Part shown: piece after piece, positions 23,640-35,059 of the stretch | Position numbering within the stretch: position 1 is the first letter of the stretch | Layout of the letters: each line of letters opens with the position of its first letter | From: Lutjanus erythropterus | Taxonomy: Eukaryota > Chordata > Actinopteri > Lutjaniformes > Lutjanidae | Length of the DNA: 64,000 nucleotides | Assembly: GCA_020091685.1 (NCBI GenBank) | Contig: CM034608.1 | Location: 11,365,046 to 11,429,045 of the forward strand | Direction of reading: 5' to 3' | Program-made: the position numbers and the translations under genes | Notes under the pieces: model-generated | Databases searched by the model: none | What the model was told of the DNA's origin: nothing | Seen by the model: only the letters and a program-made list of their open reading frames with translations

Positions 23640-25984
23640 GCAAAATGAGCCACTTACAATATGAATTGAATTCCTAGCCATACTGCACTGGATGGTTACT
23701 GGTTGAGAGCATTTGTGTGGTTGGACAGCAGTAATTTTCTGGTAGTTTTCATGCCCTTGATAGAGTTATGATATTTCATTCAGTCGTTTTTTTTTTTTTT
23801 GTTTTTTTTTTTGAGTTGAGGGCATTTTCACTGTCATCCTGTTTGAATCCAAAATATTTTTCTGCACAATGTTATTTTCTGTTGGGAACAGTGCTTACTG
23901 CTCAACAGAGAAAATTACATAAATAGATAAAATAATCTCATTTTTCATCAACAGCAGCCTTTTTGTTGTTCCCAAACATTAATGTTCACCATGTTCCTCT
24001 CTGTTTCTCACATTAGATGTATTCTTTGTTTCTGCCTCCTCTTCCTGCACAGCTCCTCATCTGTGCATGCAGCTCTGTCATTTGTTGATGCAACTTCAGG
24101 AGAAATTAGGAGAATTTCTTTTTTTTTTCTGAAACAAATGTCCCTTCCAATCCTAACATGTCAACATCATTGCCATGGAGGAAATAAATGGTATATAATA
24201 TGAGCTGAAATAGTCCAGCCTCGGGAAATACTGGAGCAGTTGGTGTAGGACTGAACGAAAAGCAAAAAGTAGGTCTGTGTGGATGTATGTGTCAGCATAG
24301 AGAGACGCTTCAGTTAAAGTGAGAAGAGATTCTTGACACTTGTAAGTGAGAGAAGACTGGGAAGTGTGTATGTGGCTTCTCTTTTTTTCCCCTTCTCTTT
24401 GCCCAGAGAAGATGAGCTGAGTTCATATGCTTCTTTTCAGCAACTCCTTCAGAATCACTCAGTTACACACTTCTCACACCTGGGAGCTACCGAGCACAAC
24501 CACAGTATTATACTGTTGGCTCTGAATGGTTCCACTTGGAGCAGTTAGGGATTAAGCACTTCCCTCAAGAGCAGCTCACTGGTAAAATGAAGGAAAAAGC
24601 TCTTTCTCTCCCCTCTCAGATTCCTCAGTCACCGGAGGGATTAGAAACAGTGACCATGTTTTCATCAGTTTGTTTCTCAACACATTTTCCCCTTTAATAT
24701 TGCCAATACCACCCCTGTGTCTCTGAGAGACAAAAACACATAATTAAATGTTATGAAACTTGAAAATGAGAGATCCTACACTGACCAATACTGTCATTAA
24801 TCACATTTACAGTACATATATTGCAAACCTAGAACATCATGGTTACTTGAAGTTCTTTGGCCTAGGCATATTTTAACATGCAAATTATGGGTCAAAAAAT
24901 AGAGATACATTTAAGATTACTGGCCAATGTGTAGCTTTTATGTGAGAACTGTCCTGTAGGAGCCAGCGGGGGCCACCCACAGGAGATCACAATCTTGTTT
25001 AAATAATTCTAAAATAAAAATTAGAATAGCTTGAGCAGTTTCTTCAGTGAAATTTGATGAGGAAATATGTCTATTTTTGTATTTTTTTCCAATGCTTTTA
25101 TCAATTATTATGTTTTGCTGACTTACATAACATTTTAGTTTAGATTACACAAGTTGTAGGGATATGAAGCATTTGAAATGACATCACAATGAGCAAAAAT
25201 ACCCATGTAGGCACCGGTGGGCCATCTCCATTGCAGAGTAAGCATGTCATAATGTACTCTACCATGCAAGACTCTAATAAAAGGTAGGACCACTTTAGAA
25301 TAATCAATAGATGGTGCTGACTTCATTCAAGTTTCAACAGCTATGCTGATGCCTAAACATCAGGTTGTGTAATAAAGTCTGTGCTGCTGAATGTAAAAAT
25401 ATTGGCTTTGCTTGTTAGAGCAGGTTCAGGCTAAAAAAATGTTAGCTGTCATATGCTGTCCAGAATTCACTGGGGTCATGGTCATTAAATGGGAGCGTGA
25501 GCTAAATTCGCAGTCCTATACTGTACTCTATTACATCATATGTGCTTTAGCATCCTGAGGCGCACATTTCCATCTTTTTATTCTCACAAAGCCAGCCCAC
25601 AAATGCTCCTTGTGGTCTGGCAAGGCTCAAGAGGCATTCTAGAGACAGGTCTAATTTCAAACAGACCGTAGAATAAATGATTGACATGTGCTCTCCTTTG
25701 GGATATAATATAAACCTTTCCCTGCACCTGATTGGATAGACTTGCCATGCGCAGGACTGTTACTGATCTTTATTTTTAGTCTGCAAACTGGAAATGAATG
25801 TTGGTTGTATTGGAGCACTTAGAATATTGGACACCCCTGAGGCCTATTGTGATCATTGTTACAGTGATCAACAGTGAAATAAACTTTGGACAAAATCATT
25901 TCTATACAAATTTTGTTTAAAAAGTCTGCTTATTGTAATCAAGCAGTCCACTTAGAGTGTTCATTTTGGGTCTTTTCATACATG
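23640..25984. other. Non-coding stretch with a T-rich run
   Basis: A T13-G-T11 run lies at 23788-23812. The rest has no recognised gene or repeat. Sequence at 25480-25800 is evenly composed and could be unique DNA. The frames at 23982-24203 and 24333-24548 lack domains. Confidence 0.45.
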
Positions 25985-26762
25985 ACAACATGGAAAAAAA
26001 AATGTGCAAGAACGTTCCCCCTGAAACTGTTTTTAAAAGCAGCTGCTGCTGCGGTCCAATTCGCTGCGATGGCGGGCAGGTGCTTTGGTGAACATCGTAG
26101 AAGTGGTAAAACTCATAACGTGTCCATAACATGTATACTACCATCTGTATATGAAGATGTGTTCAGTAAAGTCAGGAAAAAACATGGCTCTGTCATGTAA
26201 ATAATTTATCAAACAAGTACGCTTCAATAATTGATTCCACAAGTAGAATGTATTGTTTTTCCTTGAATGTGTCCAGCGCCGTGTTTACAGCTCCAGATAC
26301 TCATTATCAGCTCCACCATGTTTGCTTGTTCCTGACCTGTCAGGGATGCTATTTCTGCGATGCCCGCCCCCTTCTATTTCACTGGCCAAAGCCAGGCAGC
26401 AATTGCCAGGAGTTCAGCACCGTGAACTCTGAGGGGCAGAGCAAAACCTGCGCGTGCCCATGTGGGTGGCAACTGCTTCTTACCCCTACCACCTTCCCCT
26501 CACTGAAATGAGTGGAGGTGGCGGGCTACCACGCATTAGTGCGAAAAGGGCTGTACTGCTGCATACACATTTAAATCCTGATAGGAAAAATAAAGTCATC
26601 AAGGCAGAAACTGCTACAAATGAAACATACAAATGCAGAAGGGTTAATGTCACTTTTTTTTGACAACATTAGCTTTAGCATAGCTAGCTCGAGATTAATA
26701 AAAGGAGCATTTGTCTCTGCTGTTTGGTGGTTTCTGGCCAGAGTAAAAAAAAAAAAAAAAAA
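25985..26762 (+). mobile_element. GC-richer segment ending in AATAAA and A18, possible retrocopy
   Basis: Composition changes sharply from AT-rich flank to CpG-containing sequence (26040-26110 and 26330-26560). It ends with a poly(A) signal AATAAA at 26697-26702 and 42 bp later a pure A18 at 26745-26762, after which ordinary flank resumes. That is the layout of a retroposed polyadenylated transcript or a LINE/SINE-type element. Open frames inside (104, 87 and 69 codons: 25886-26200, 26248-26511, 26454-26663) are in different frames and match no family I know. Target-site duplications were not found by eye. Alternatively, it is a DNA element with an unrelated A-run. Confidence 0.4.
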
Positions 26763-27370
26763 CTTACATCACAGAATGGGCAAATAGTCTTTTGAGGGGG
26801 TTCACTTGTAGTGTGCTTCATCATTCAGACCAGGGGAGGTTTTCATATCGAGCTCAGTCATACTGCTTCACAGCATCATTGCCACCTACGAGAGTTGGGG
26901 ACCGTAGAGTGGAGTGTATAGAATATAAAGAAAGTGGTTTTCAATGTATCAAAAACTTAGACTTTATGCCAGAAGAAGGTAAAATGGCCTAACATCTTGA
27001 AAACAAACTTATTAGAGTCACTTTTAGTGAAGTGTTTATGTTGAAAAGTACTAAATACTCTAGCCAACTGGCCACCTCATCCCAATCTTGGAGTGACCTC
27101 ATGCTGAGGATGCTTCAGTTTCGCGAACTAGATGCTGGTGTGATCTAGCTTTTAGAAACATGGATTTACAGACAGAGATACTGTAAAAAAGACAGAAAGA
27201 GGAAGATACACATTAATGGAGATACAGGAGGGTAAAGGACATAACAGCATCATAGAGGAGTGACTATAGGAGCAGAAAGGACAGTAGCAGCAAGACAATA
27301 TGAAAGATAATGACAGAAAAGCTGAAACAAAGATTCAAACATTTGAATGGACAGAGAGAAGAGGGATGGA
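26763..27370. other. Non-coding stretch, nothing assigned
   Basis: No repeat or gene. Becomes A/G-rich from about 27170 towards the following tract. Confidence 0.5.
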
Positions 27371-27430
27371 CATGAGGAGTGTGTGTGTACTCCTGTGTTT
27401 AAGTGCGTGTGTGTGTGTACGTCACATCCC
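27371..27430 (+). repeat. Interrupted (GT)n tract
   Basis: Two short runs, 'gtgtgtgtact' and 'gcgtgtgtgtgtgtacgt', with non-repeat sequence between. Confidence 0.8.
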
Positions 27431-27619
27431 ATTCTTAGCAAGCCTTCAATCAAGATGTGATTTACAAGCCTTGGTTTCTGTTACCACATTTTACAGCCTA
27501 CAGGCCTGTGAGCAGGGGCTTTTATTTGGCAGGGGCTTAAACTCTAAGAGTAACAAGTTGGGGTTTTTTATTTGGCAGTGGTTTCCAACTGCAGTGGTTT
27601 TCTTCAGTTTCTCTGACCG

Positions 27620-27727
27620 CAGAGCGGACAGAGGGACAGGATGGGGGAGGATGGGGGGGGGTGGAGGAGGAGAAATCGGGGGGAGGAGGGGGAGGAGAAC
27701 AGAGGAATGAAGAGGAAGGAGGCAGAG
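27620..27727 (+). repeat. G-rich polypurine tract with G-quadruplex potential
   Basis: Nearly all-purine over 107 bp. G-runs of five or more lie at 27643-27647, 27653-27661, 27678-27683 and 27688-27692. These four runs within 50 bp meet the usual G-quadruplex pattern except for one long 16-bp loop, and the nine-G run could supply two of the four strands. The glycine/arginine-rich end of the 136-codon frame 27300-27710 is a translation of this tract. Confidence 0.8.
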
Positions 27728-29129
27728 TGATGATGTGAACTAAGGGTTGATGTTAGGCATAGTGGTTACCAGAGAATTAATGTAAGTCAGTGCAATGTCC
27801 TCCAGAGTGACAGAGACATGCTGCTGCATTTGTGTGTGAGAGAAAGAGCGGGACCCAAGTGAGTGTGTGAGTAGGCATCTTGGAGGTACTGTGGTCTGAC
27901 AACAGTTTCACAGACTGTGCATCTGCATTTCCCAGAGTGATCGCTCTCTGAAACCACACTACGGATCAAGAGGTAACTAGCTTATACACTGGACTGAAAT
28001 AACAGTCGGGCAAATTCAAACCTGTAAGTTGCCTTTCAAAGTGAAACTCTAAATGGTATTAATGATTTAGCTTAGAAGTTTAGTCTATAATTTACAGAAA
28101 GAGTGCATTTTGTATGTATTTATGTTGTTGCTGTTGAGTGAATCCCCTGGGTAAAGATGCTCAACTCCAACTCCACCCACCAACTTCAGTTACACAGTGC
28201 AAGAGAAGGCCTGGTGTAATACAGTATGTCTTCTGCCTTCACAATGCATTTGCATACATAACTATGCAGCGAGATGAACACTCTCCGATTAAGGACCCAT
28301 GACAGGAGCTGGCTTTAGGTGTTTCAATGGAATTAGTTTAAAAGTGTAAAACAATGCAAAAGACATACATAGTAAGTCCCGTATAGCAACAAAATATCTT
28401 TTAAACCAAAAGGACAAATAAGACTAAAACAACATTGCAAAACTGTTGTAAGTTCTTAATAATACCGGGATGTGAAATATGAACATTATATAAACAATTA
28501 CACATACAGATTATGCTTCCTGACAAGCAATACAAAAGCGGATGGAGGAGGATTGTGAGAAAGCTTCCTTCCCCTGGGGTGGTTTCTGTCCAAATACGCA
28601 GCTCATCCTTTTCTATATGAGCTGGACTTATCAGGAACAAGCCATGATAACTCAGCAGAACCAATGATGGTATCAATATTACATTATATGTCCTGGTATA
28701 CAGCATCACCACCAAGACTTGCATTACTAACATGTTATCTGACCTTCACTACACTGTCAAGGCTACAGACAAAAACATAAAAAATAGTCTCAAAACAGAT
28801 CATATGTGCAAATGATTCTTTTTTTTTTTATTAACATTTAGGTAGAGTAATGGCCCCTGATTTGGAATGCACCATTCAGATGTATTTTTTGATTTTGCTA
28901 CTGAATTGGTGCATAATGATAATAAATGTCTGCTGATTTTTTGCACTTAAGTGCAGCTAGCTCTGTTTTGCAGTAGACTTTATCTTCCAATGTGTGTTAC
29001 TTAAACTGCTCTAGTATAAAGAAATAATTCTGTTAGATTCTAAAGTAGTTATGATAGATTCTACTGCAGAAAGAATGTAGTTCTTACATGACGGTGCTCA
29101 CAGCAAGGTGTGCAGATCATTTAAGGTAA
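27728..29129. other. Non-coding stretch, nothing assigned
   Basis: No gene recognised. The 110-codon minus frame 28401-28733 is hydrophobic and without a known motif. A 'tgcatttgcatacata' word at 28244-28259 holds an octamer-like ATTTGCAT, a single site only. Confidence 0.45.
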
Positions 29130-29310
29130 CCGGTTCATGATTTTTGGAAAGAGACGCTGGTTTTGAATTTTTCAAATGTATTTATTGAGATGACTGCCAG
29201 TTGGGCAATATCTCCAAAACTCTGCAACTACAACCAGATGGATAAATAGTACTGCAGGCTAGGGGAGAAATCTGGACTTTTGATTTTGGAGTGAAGTGTT
29301 GCTTTAGGAT
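29130..29310 (+). repeat. Short DNA-element (MITE-like) end
   Basis: The ordered words 'gagatgactgccagttgggc', 'atatctccaaaactctgcaa', 'aaatagtactgcagg', 'gactttt' and 'gattttggagtgaagtgttg' match a common teleost short DNA element whose end reads 'ttttggagtgaagtgtccct'. There is one partial copy in the window. Confidence 0.5.
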
Positions 29311-30149
29311 TGGGGGAAAAACCTGTGGTTACAGTTAAAAAGATGTGCCGAGATGCTACCTCTAGTCTCCTGCATGAAAACCACACTGGAAACATGCCCT
29401 TCCATCACCCCGATGTACACACCCTTACTTTCTGTCTCGCAACTTACAAGGCATACTACTTCCTGCACTGTTATGTATGGCATTATCCCAGTCCTGATCC
29501 TGTTGGAGTTTCTGTAATCAAAACAAGAAATATTAGTTGAAACTCTCTCAACTTCTTGAGGTATTTTCTGGAAACTCCAAGTCACATCACAACTGTTTTG
29601 AGTCTTCGAGATTTGGCGGCCAGTGACAACACATGTACTGAGTTTTCTTTCAAAATAGCATCTTGCTTCTCCAATCTCTGAGGCTATATGTGTGATAGTT
29701 GGGCCACACAGTTCAAAACTCACATTAGGGAGGTGCCCATGGGCTAAAGTGAGTGAGAATGAGGTAGCTGCCCTTCAACTTTGGGAACCAAACCAGGAAC
29801 TTTCTGGTAATAAGCCTGGTTCTCTGTACATAAAGTTGTGCTAGCAACTGTTGGAAAACACTGAAACTGTTGTTTTATTTGTGGCAAAAAAGAATGCTTC
29901 AAAGTTAGCATAATCACTTTCACACAGACTTTTGAAATGTTTCAAAACAATGTCAATATCTGTTTGAATCCAACAGTGATCCCTAGTGTCCTTGGTGTCC
30001 ATGTAAGGACATTTCTCAAGATTACATACCAACCTCCCCTTCCCTATACAACTGAAATATAGAAGACATCATCTGTGGGATGTTCATGCTCAGATCACTG
30101 CTTCATGAAATTATAGAGTGGATACATATTGCACCACTGCATCAGTATG
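29311..30149. other. Non-coding stretch carrying a 139-codon open frame of unknown meaning
   Basis: The minus frame 29304-29723 is 139 codons long and not low-complexity, but matches no family I know. Its stop-codon side overlaps the repeat end at 29310. No splice context or upstream promoter was evident, so it is not called as a gene. Confidence 0.4.
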
Positions 30150-30150
30150 A

Positions 30151-30583
30151 GTGAGTGAGGAGGAGGAGGGGATGCGGGAAGAACAAGAGCTGAAGGAGGA
30201 GGTGGAGAGGGTGAGGCAACAGAATGGAGACGTCAAAAGAGGATGGAGAGGGAACATATGGAGTATGAACTGACAGAACCATGAAAGAGCAGGCGAAAGA
30301 GGAGCAAAGGAAAGTATGGGGGAGAGGAAGAGGATATAGAATATGAACAAGAGGAGGAGGACATGATGCACCAAAAATGGGGCCTGATGAAGAAAAGGTG
30401 GGAGGTGGGCACCTGAAGGCAATGATAAGACAGGAGCAGAAATAGATCTGAAGAAGAGAATGACAACGGAAAATAGATTCCATAAAAGACATGATTGAAG
30501 AGATGTTGAGTGTGGAGGACAGAAGCACAGAGATGGCAGAGACAGAAAGCTGGCTTGAGGACCAGTTGGCTCTAACACTGTAA
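30151..30583 (+). pseudogene. Decayed coiled-coil-like coding sequence
   Basis: Purine-rich DNA whose reading frames change several times but keep a charged, coiled-coil-like composition. Frame at 30151 gives EEQELKEEVERVRQQN (30181-30228). Frame at 30243 gives MEREHMEYELTE. Frame at 30303 gives EEEDIEYEQEEEDMMHQKW (about 30324-30380). Frame at 30464 gives IDSIKDMIEEMLSVEDRS and ends LEDQLALTL with a TAA stop at 30581-30583. An AATAAA follows 121 bp after the stop (30704-30709). This looks like an old frameshifted gene or retrocopy. I do not know the family. A plain purine tract can mimic charged helices, so the call is weak. The 155-, 128- and 77-codon minus frames here are its antisense shadows. 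Confidence 0.3.
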
Positions 30584-30739
30584 ACTGTTTAATTAATGAG
30601 TTCTTCCTTGTTGAAAGTTAAAACCCACTGCATACCTCCTTACCTCCCCCAAACAGACTGCAGGATGGTCGGTTACACTGATGTGGGATGTGTTTGAAAT
30701 ATAAATAAAGAAACTCAACATGGACCACAAGGGGGTACA

Positions 30740-30850
30740 CACACTCCCCTTGCTTCTTTCCTTCCTTTCCCCCCTTTCATCTTTGCCTCCTGGTTCTTCT
30801 TGCTCTCTGTATTCCTTGGATTCCCTCTTGACCTTCCCCCTCTCTTCCTT
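30740..30850 (+). repeat. Pyrimidine-rich tract
   Basis: C/T-rich on the plus strand ('cttccttcctttcccccctt' near 30758-30777), about 250 bp after the purine-rich segment 30151-30500, so the two could pair weakly on one strand. Confidence 0.75.
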
Positions 30851-31227
30851 ACAAATACAGTATGTACCTGTTTAGCAGACACGTTTGTACATCCTGTGCA
30901 AGCCAAGTTTGTGTCTGCATGGATTTGAAACTTGAGTCACGTTACAATGGTGCAATCATGATTATTTGTCTTCCCCTGCTCGGTGCTGTCAGGATAACAG
31001 ATCAAATACTGAAGGGGATAGTCTGCCCAGATTTGCTCTGGAAACTAAATGTTTTCATTGGTGTCTAATAAGCTTCCATCTCCCAGGGCTACACATTACA
31101 CCCCCATAATTTCATAGAAAAAAAAAAACCTCTAGATACTTCTGCCCTGAAGAGCTTACAGTATAACACAGTTCAGAATAGTTTTAAATAAGGGGAATAG
31201 CTTTGCATCGCCAGATTAATTCCACCC
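30851..31227. other. Non-coding stretch
   Basis: No gene or repeat recognised apart from an A10 run near 31119-31128. Confidence 0.5.
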
Positions 31228-31480
31228 ATCTATTCCATCCATCCATCCATTATCTGTATCCGCTTATCCTTTTTGAAGGGTTGCAGGGGCTGAAGCCGAT
31301 CCAAGCTGACATTAGGAGAGAGGCAGGGTACACCCCGGACAGGTCACCGGTTCATCACAAACAATCAGTCATCTATAGATTATTTAGAGTCACTAGTTGA
31401 CCTAACCTGCTTGCCTTTGGACTGTGGGAGGAAGCTGGAGTGCCTGGAGAGAACCCACACAGACACGTTAAGAATATGTG
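31228..31480 (+). mobile_element. Common teleost interspersed repeat (LINE/SINE 3'-end type)
   Basis: It begins with a (TCCA)n stretch, then 'ttatctgtatccgcttatcc', 'gggttgcaggggctgaagcc', 'ggcagggtacaccccggaca', 'ggtcaccggttcatcac', 'ttggactgtgggaggaagct' and 'agaacccacacagaca'. These words in this order are a hallmark fish repeat. It lacks the usual middle segment after 'ttcatcac' and is diverged. I am confident of the repeat but not of its class (an RTE-type LINE 3' end has been suggested for similar sequences). Confidence 0.85.
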
Positions 31481-33765
31481 ACGTCTGGACAGAGAAGTCC
31501 CAGCCCAACCCACACACTCCCCAGCCCCCCCCAGTTGGCTGGTGGGTTCATTTTCTAAGTGCTTTTATCATACAGTATGTATTGCAATATATATATGTAT
31601 ATGCCAGCATGTGGTCCAGCAATGACAAAAAAGATGTTTTGTAGGTATTCATTGGTATTTTTAATGGTTTGAGAGTTTGTTTTTCCCTGGAAAATGACTG
31701 ATGTGATGCCAGGGGTGTATACTAAATTTGTCTTCAATGAAACGCTTTCCTGCTTATGACACCAGCAGAGCACGAAAAGAGAATACATCTATGAACTTGT
31801 TTGTGAACTTGTTTATTTAATGACAGTATGGACAGATAGCTTTAGCAGCTTATTGTTGCTACAGTAGGCACGACAGTTACCGTGACTATTTGCTGTCATT
31901 AGCAGGCAACAGAGCCGGGCTCAGTAGCCTCTCAGTGAACACGGCTGGTCACTGGGCTAAAAACGGCCTCCAAGACCGACGGGGAATTCATTTACATCTG
32001 CAAAGTTTAGTTAACTTTGTTAACTGCTAATTGCTGTTATCGAGATTAGTTCTTGCCCGATTAGAACCAAAGCTGTTGGACTTCTGACTGAAAGGAAGGG
32101 GGACGACACACATCTGCCAGAGGAAATGAAAACATGAGCTCGGCAGATTCATCTGGTTCTTTGACTAGAGGAGGACAGCTTGAGAGGCATTGAGAAGGTT
32201 AGAGCTTGTTAGGACAGTGTTAGATAAAACATGTCTAGGAATAGTTGAAACCTTCAGGAGCATTACAGACAAATAAAAGCATAAATCCATTTAGTTACTT
32301 TCCTCTAAACAAACGAAATGTAATGACAGTCATATAGTTAATCTCTGAATTGAAGTATAATTGTATTAACCTCAGTGTGTGAATATACCAAATACCAAAC
32401 CTATGTGTTTTGGAAACATCTTTCGACAGGATTCAGTTTACTCTACCTTAAAATTCCTGTATATCATATCTGCTGCAGAGGCAGCTAAACTGTCAGTCTG
32501 TCTGAACAAAGTGCTCAATTCCTCCTCTTCTTCTCTGTTGGATCCTTTTCAGGGAGCACTTTCATCATTTGACAAAAAAAAAGCTGATCCTGTCACGATG
32601 AAAAATTTATTTGAATATGCTTGAGTTACACATAATTTATCTTTCCAGACACTAAGGAGCCTAAAAAACAGCAAATTCCTTGAAAGGTAAAGTAAAATAT
32701 GATGCACACTTTATTCTCTCTGTCTGTCACCGTTAAATATTCATCTAAATGCTGCTTTACCCTGTGTAGTTGACACAACAGTTGTCTCATTTTATCTGTC
32801 ATGGAGGCATACAGGCAGCTTGTTATTAGTGATGTTTGTGAGTGTCTGAATTACCTCGTCGGTCCTCTCTCCTGAATCTGTTCACACCAGCAGGAAGCTA
32901 AAAAATGGGCCAAGGGCTGATATAAAGTACATACTTTTTTCTCTCTGACTGAGGACTTGGAGTTTATTTATTTTGAAAGGTGTGACTGAGAGGAGAGACA
33001 TGGCTTTTTGAAATCCTCCTCACAGTTCCACCACCGCTGTGACCCAAAAAGAAGAAAGAAAAATTAAAATTTTATTCCCGGTCCAATTAATCAGTGGAAA
33101 AACAGGAAATACCTGCCTCAGTGTGAACAAAAGTTTTTAGGAAATGCAAAGAAATTAAACAGTTTGTGACAATTACCCCAGACCATATTTTTCTGACTGC
33201 CTTTACTACTATATATTTTGTTGTGGCTGGTTATGAATCTTAAAACAAACAAACCAACTTTCGTAATGGTTGAGCTCAGCTTGGCTCTCCTCTTTTTCCT
33301 GTCTTCTTTTCTGACTCCTGCTGAGCACCAACTGTCTGGGTAGATTGTTGTAGCCTATTTGGCCGCTGAGCACGGAATAAAAGTTTATACTCTTTCCCAA
33401 AAAATTACATTCCCTGGAGTCTGAATATAAGTTTGGAGCTTGATTTGATTCCCAGTCATGTATTTGTGCTGCTGATTTTTCTGTGGGTAACTTTGCAAAC
33501 TTGGGAAGCAGGCATATTGAACAAATTGTCCAGCCTTAATAACGAAAAGAGTTGCTTGCCAGTGTCTTCCAAAATTGTTACATGTGACTGGACAAGAATT
33601 GGACAAGTTGATGAAACTAGACTCTAAAAATACTTTGTCATGGTTGGGAAAAGACTGTAGTTGCCATTAAAAGAAACTAACACTGTTGTGTTGGATGCCC
33701 AAGCATCCACAGGTGCTGTGTTACCACAATGCAACACTTCTTCCAGCCATTCGCAAAATAGTAAT
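31481..33765. other. Non-coding stretch, nothing firmly assigned
   Basis: No gene. The part at 31860-32000 is CpG-richer than its flanks and could be unique DNA or old repeat. A C8 run lies near 31524-31531. Open frames of 60-81 codons are featureless. Confidence 0.45.
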
Positions 33766-34251
33766 TAGCCATGTTTCCATCCAGACACATTAGAAATTGC
33801 AGCTGAATTTTAATAGTGATTTGAGTAAATTTGTAGAAGAAAATGCAAGTTGACCCACTACTGTTACGTGATTATAAGGAGTTGGTTCATTGATATAAGC
33901 AAAAGGTGGGGTCAGTTCTCCAGTTGAAAAACCATAGCATTCCAGAAGAAGAGGGTGCAACAAGATGACATGATTACAAGAGCGCCAGCTGAATTGCAAA
34001 TGTTGAGAAACAGTGTAGAACCAAAAATCAGATACAGCTGATATCTGATATATCATCAGAGCTTATTCTTTTCCATCTCCCATTAAGTGAATTAAGTCCT
34101 TTTAAAAAAGGCAAAAACCATCTCAAGCGAGCATAAAACATTTTTACCAAACTTAAGCTGTTTTTTTTTTTAGATTTTGCTGTTTCAGTACGCTTTTTCT
34201 GATGCAGTACTTCAAAATGTACATAAAAATACGTTGATTGAAACATGGCTA
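33766..34251. mobile_element. MITE with terminal inverted repeats, 486 bp
   Basis: The left end TAGCCATGTTTCCATCCA (33766-33783) is matched by the reverse complement of 34235-34251 (tgattgaaacatggcta), giving an imperfect terminal inverted repeat of about 15-17 bp. The right subterminal part ('ttcaaaatgtacataaaaat') fits a familiar teleost element ending '...acgttgat(g)gaaacatgg'. There is no transposase; the element is non-autonomous. A duplication of the flanking TTA/TTAT is possible but not certain. Confidence 0.7.
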
Positions 34252-34353
34252 TTATTGGCATGCCCACTAGGGCTCTTGTCATTCGTCAAATGACCAATGC
34301 TGTTATTGCTTTAGGGATGGAAATATCAGTCAGTCCACCACTGTCAAAAATTT

Positions 34354-34985
34354 AATATCTCAAAAAGTACGGGATGGGTTGTCATGAAGTTTGGTACATA
34401 CATTCATGGTCCCCAGGGGATAATTCCTATAGCGTTAGTAACTCCTGGACCCTTTCTTCTTGCACAACCAAGTCAAGGTTTTCACATATCCAGTTAGATA
34501 TCTCAATATCAGCACAATGGGCTGACACAAATTTTGATTGATGGTCCCCAGAAGATGAATCCTAATGACTTTGGTGATTCCCAGACTTTTTTTCATACCA
34601 ACACCATTAGCTTGACATTTGTGGTTCAAAATGAAATGTCCCAACAGCTGTCAAATGGATTACCATACAATTTGGTACAGACACTCATGATTCCCAGAGG
34701 TTGAATCCAAAAGATGTAACCTTTCTTCCAGCACCACCAGCTGATCAGAGTTTTCGTTATAAGTGGTTAAATATCTCAACATCTACAGAAGAGATTGGTA
34801 TTCATCTTTTGAGGACAATTAATGTGCTAATGTCTTAAGCAATTCCCTGACCTTTTCTTTTGTGCCACCATGTGTGAAATTTGTGGCTCGGTGTGAAATG
34901 TTTTTACAACTGCACTTTGGTACAGACATTCATGGTTCCCAGAGGATTCATCCTAAAATCCTGGGTAACTCAACATGCTGTTTAA
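34354..34985 (+). repeat. Interspersed repeat built of five ~136-bp tandem modules
   Basis: Modules start at 34354, 34498, 34634, 34770 and 34895 (spacings 144, 136, 136, 125). Each has 'aatatctca' or a variant, a 'ggtacagacattcatgg'-like word, a 'ccccagaggatgaatcct'-like word and, except in the truncated last module, a 'gacctttctt...ccacca' end. From general knowledge this tandem-module element is widespread in fish genomes. Short frames inside are not coding. Confidence 0.8.
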
Positions 34986-35059
34986 ATGTATTGTTTCTTC
35001 ATAATTTCATCATTAAAAGGAAGAAAAAAAGTCTGGGAAAATATCAGAAATGCTCCTTT

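Noticed and set aside
27300-27710. 136-codon plus frame ending in a Gly/Arg-rich stretch
   Set aside because: Built from a (GT)n tract and the G-rich purine tract.
29304-29723. 139-codon minus frame
   Set aside because: Not low-complexity, but it overlaps a recognised repeat end, matches no family I know and has no supporting signals.
30111-30578. 155- and 128-codon serine/leucine-rich minus frames
   Set aside because: They are the antisense of a purine-rich segment; composition alone explains the absence of stops.
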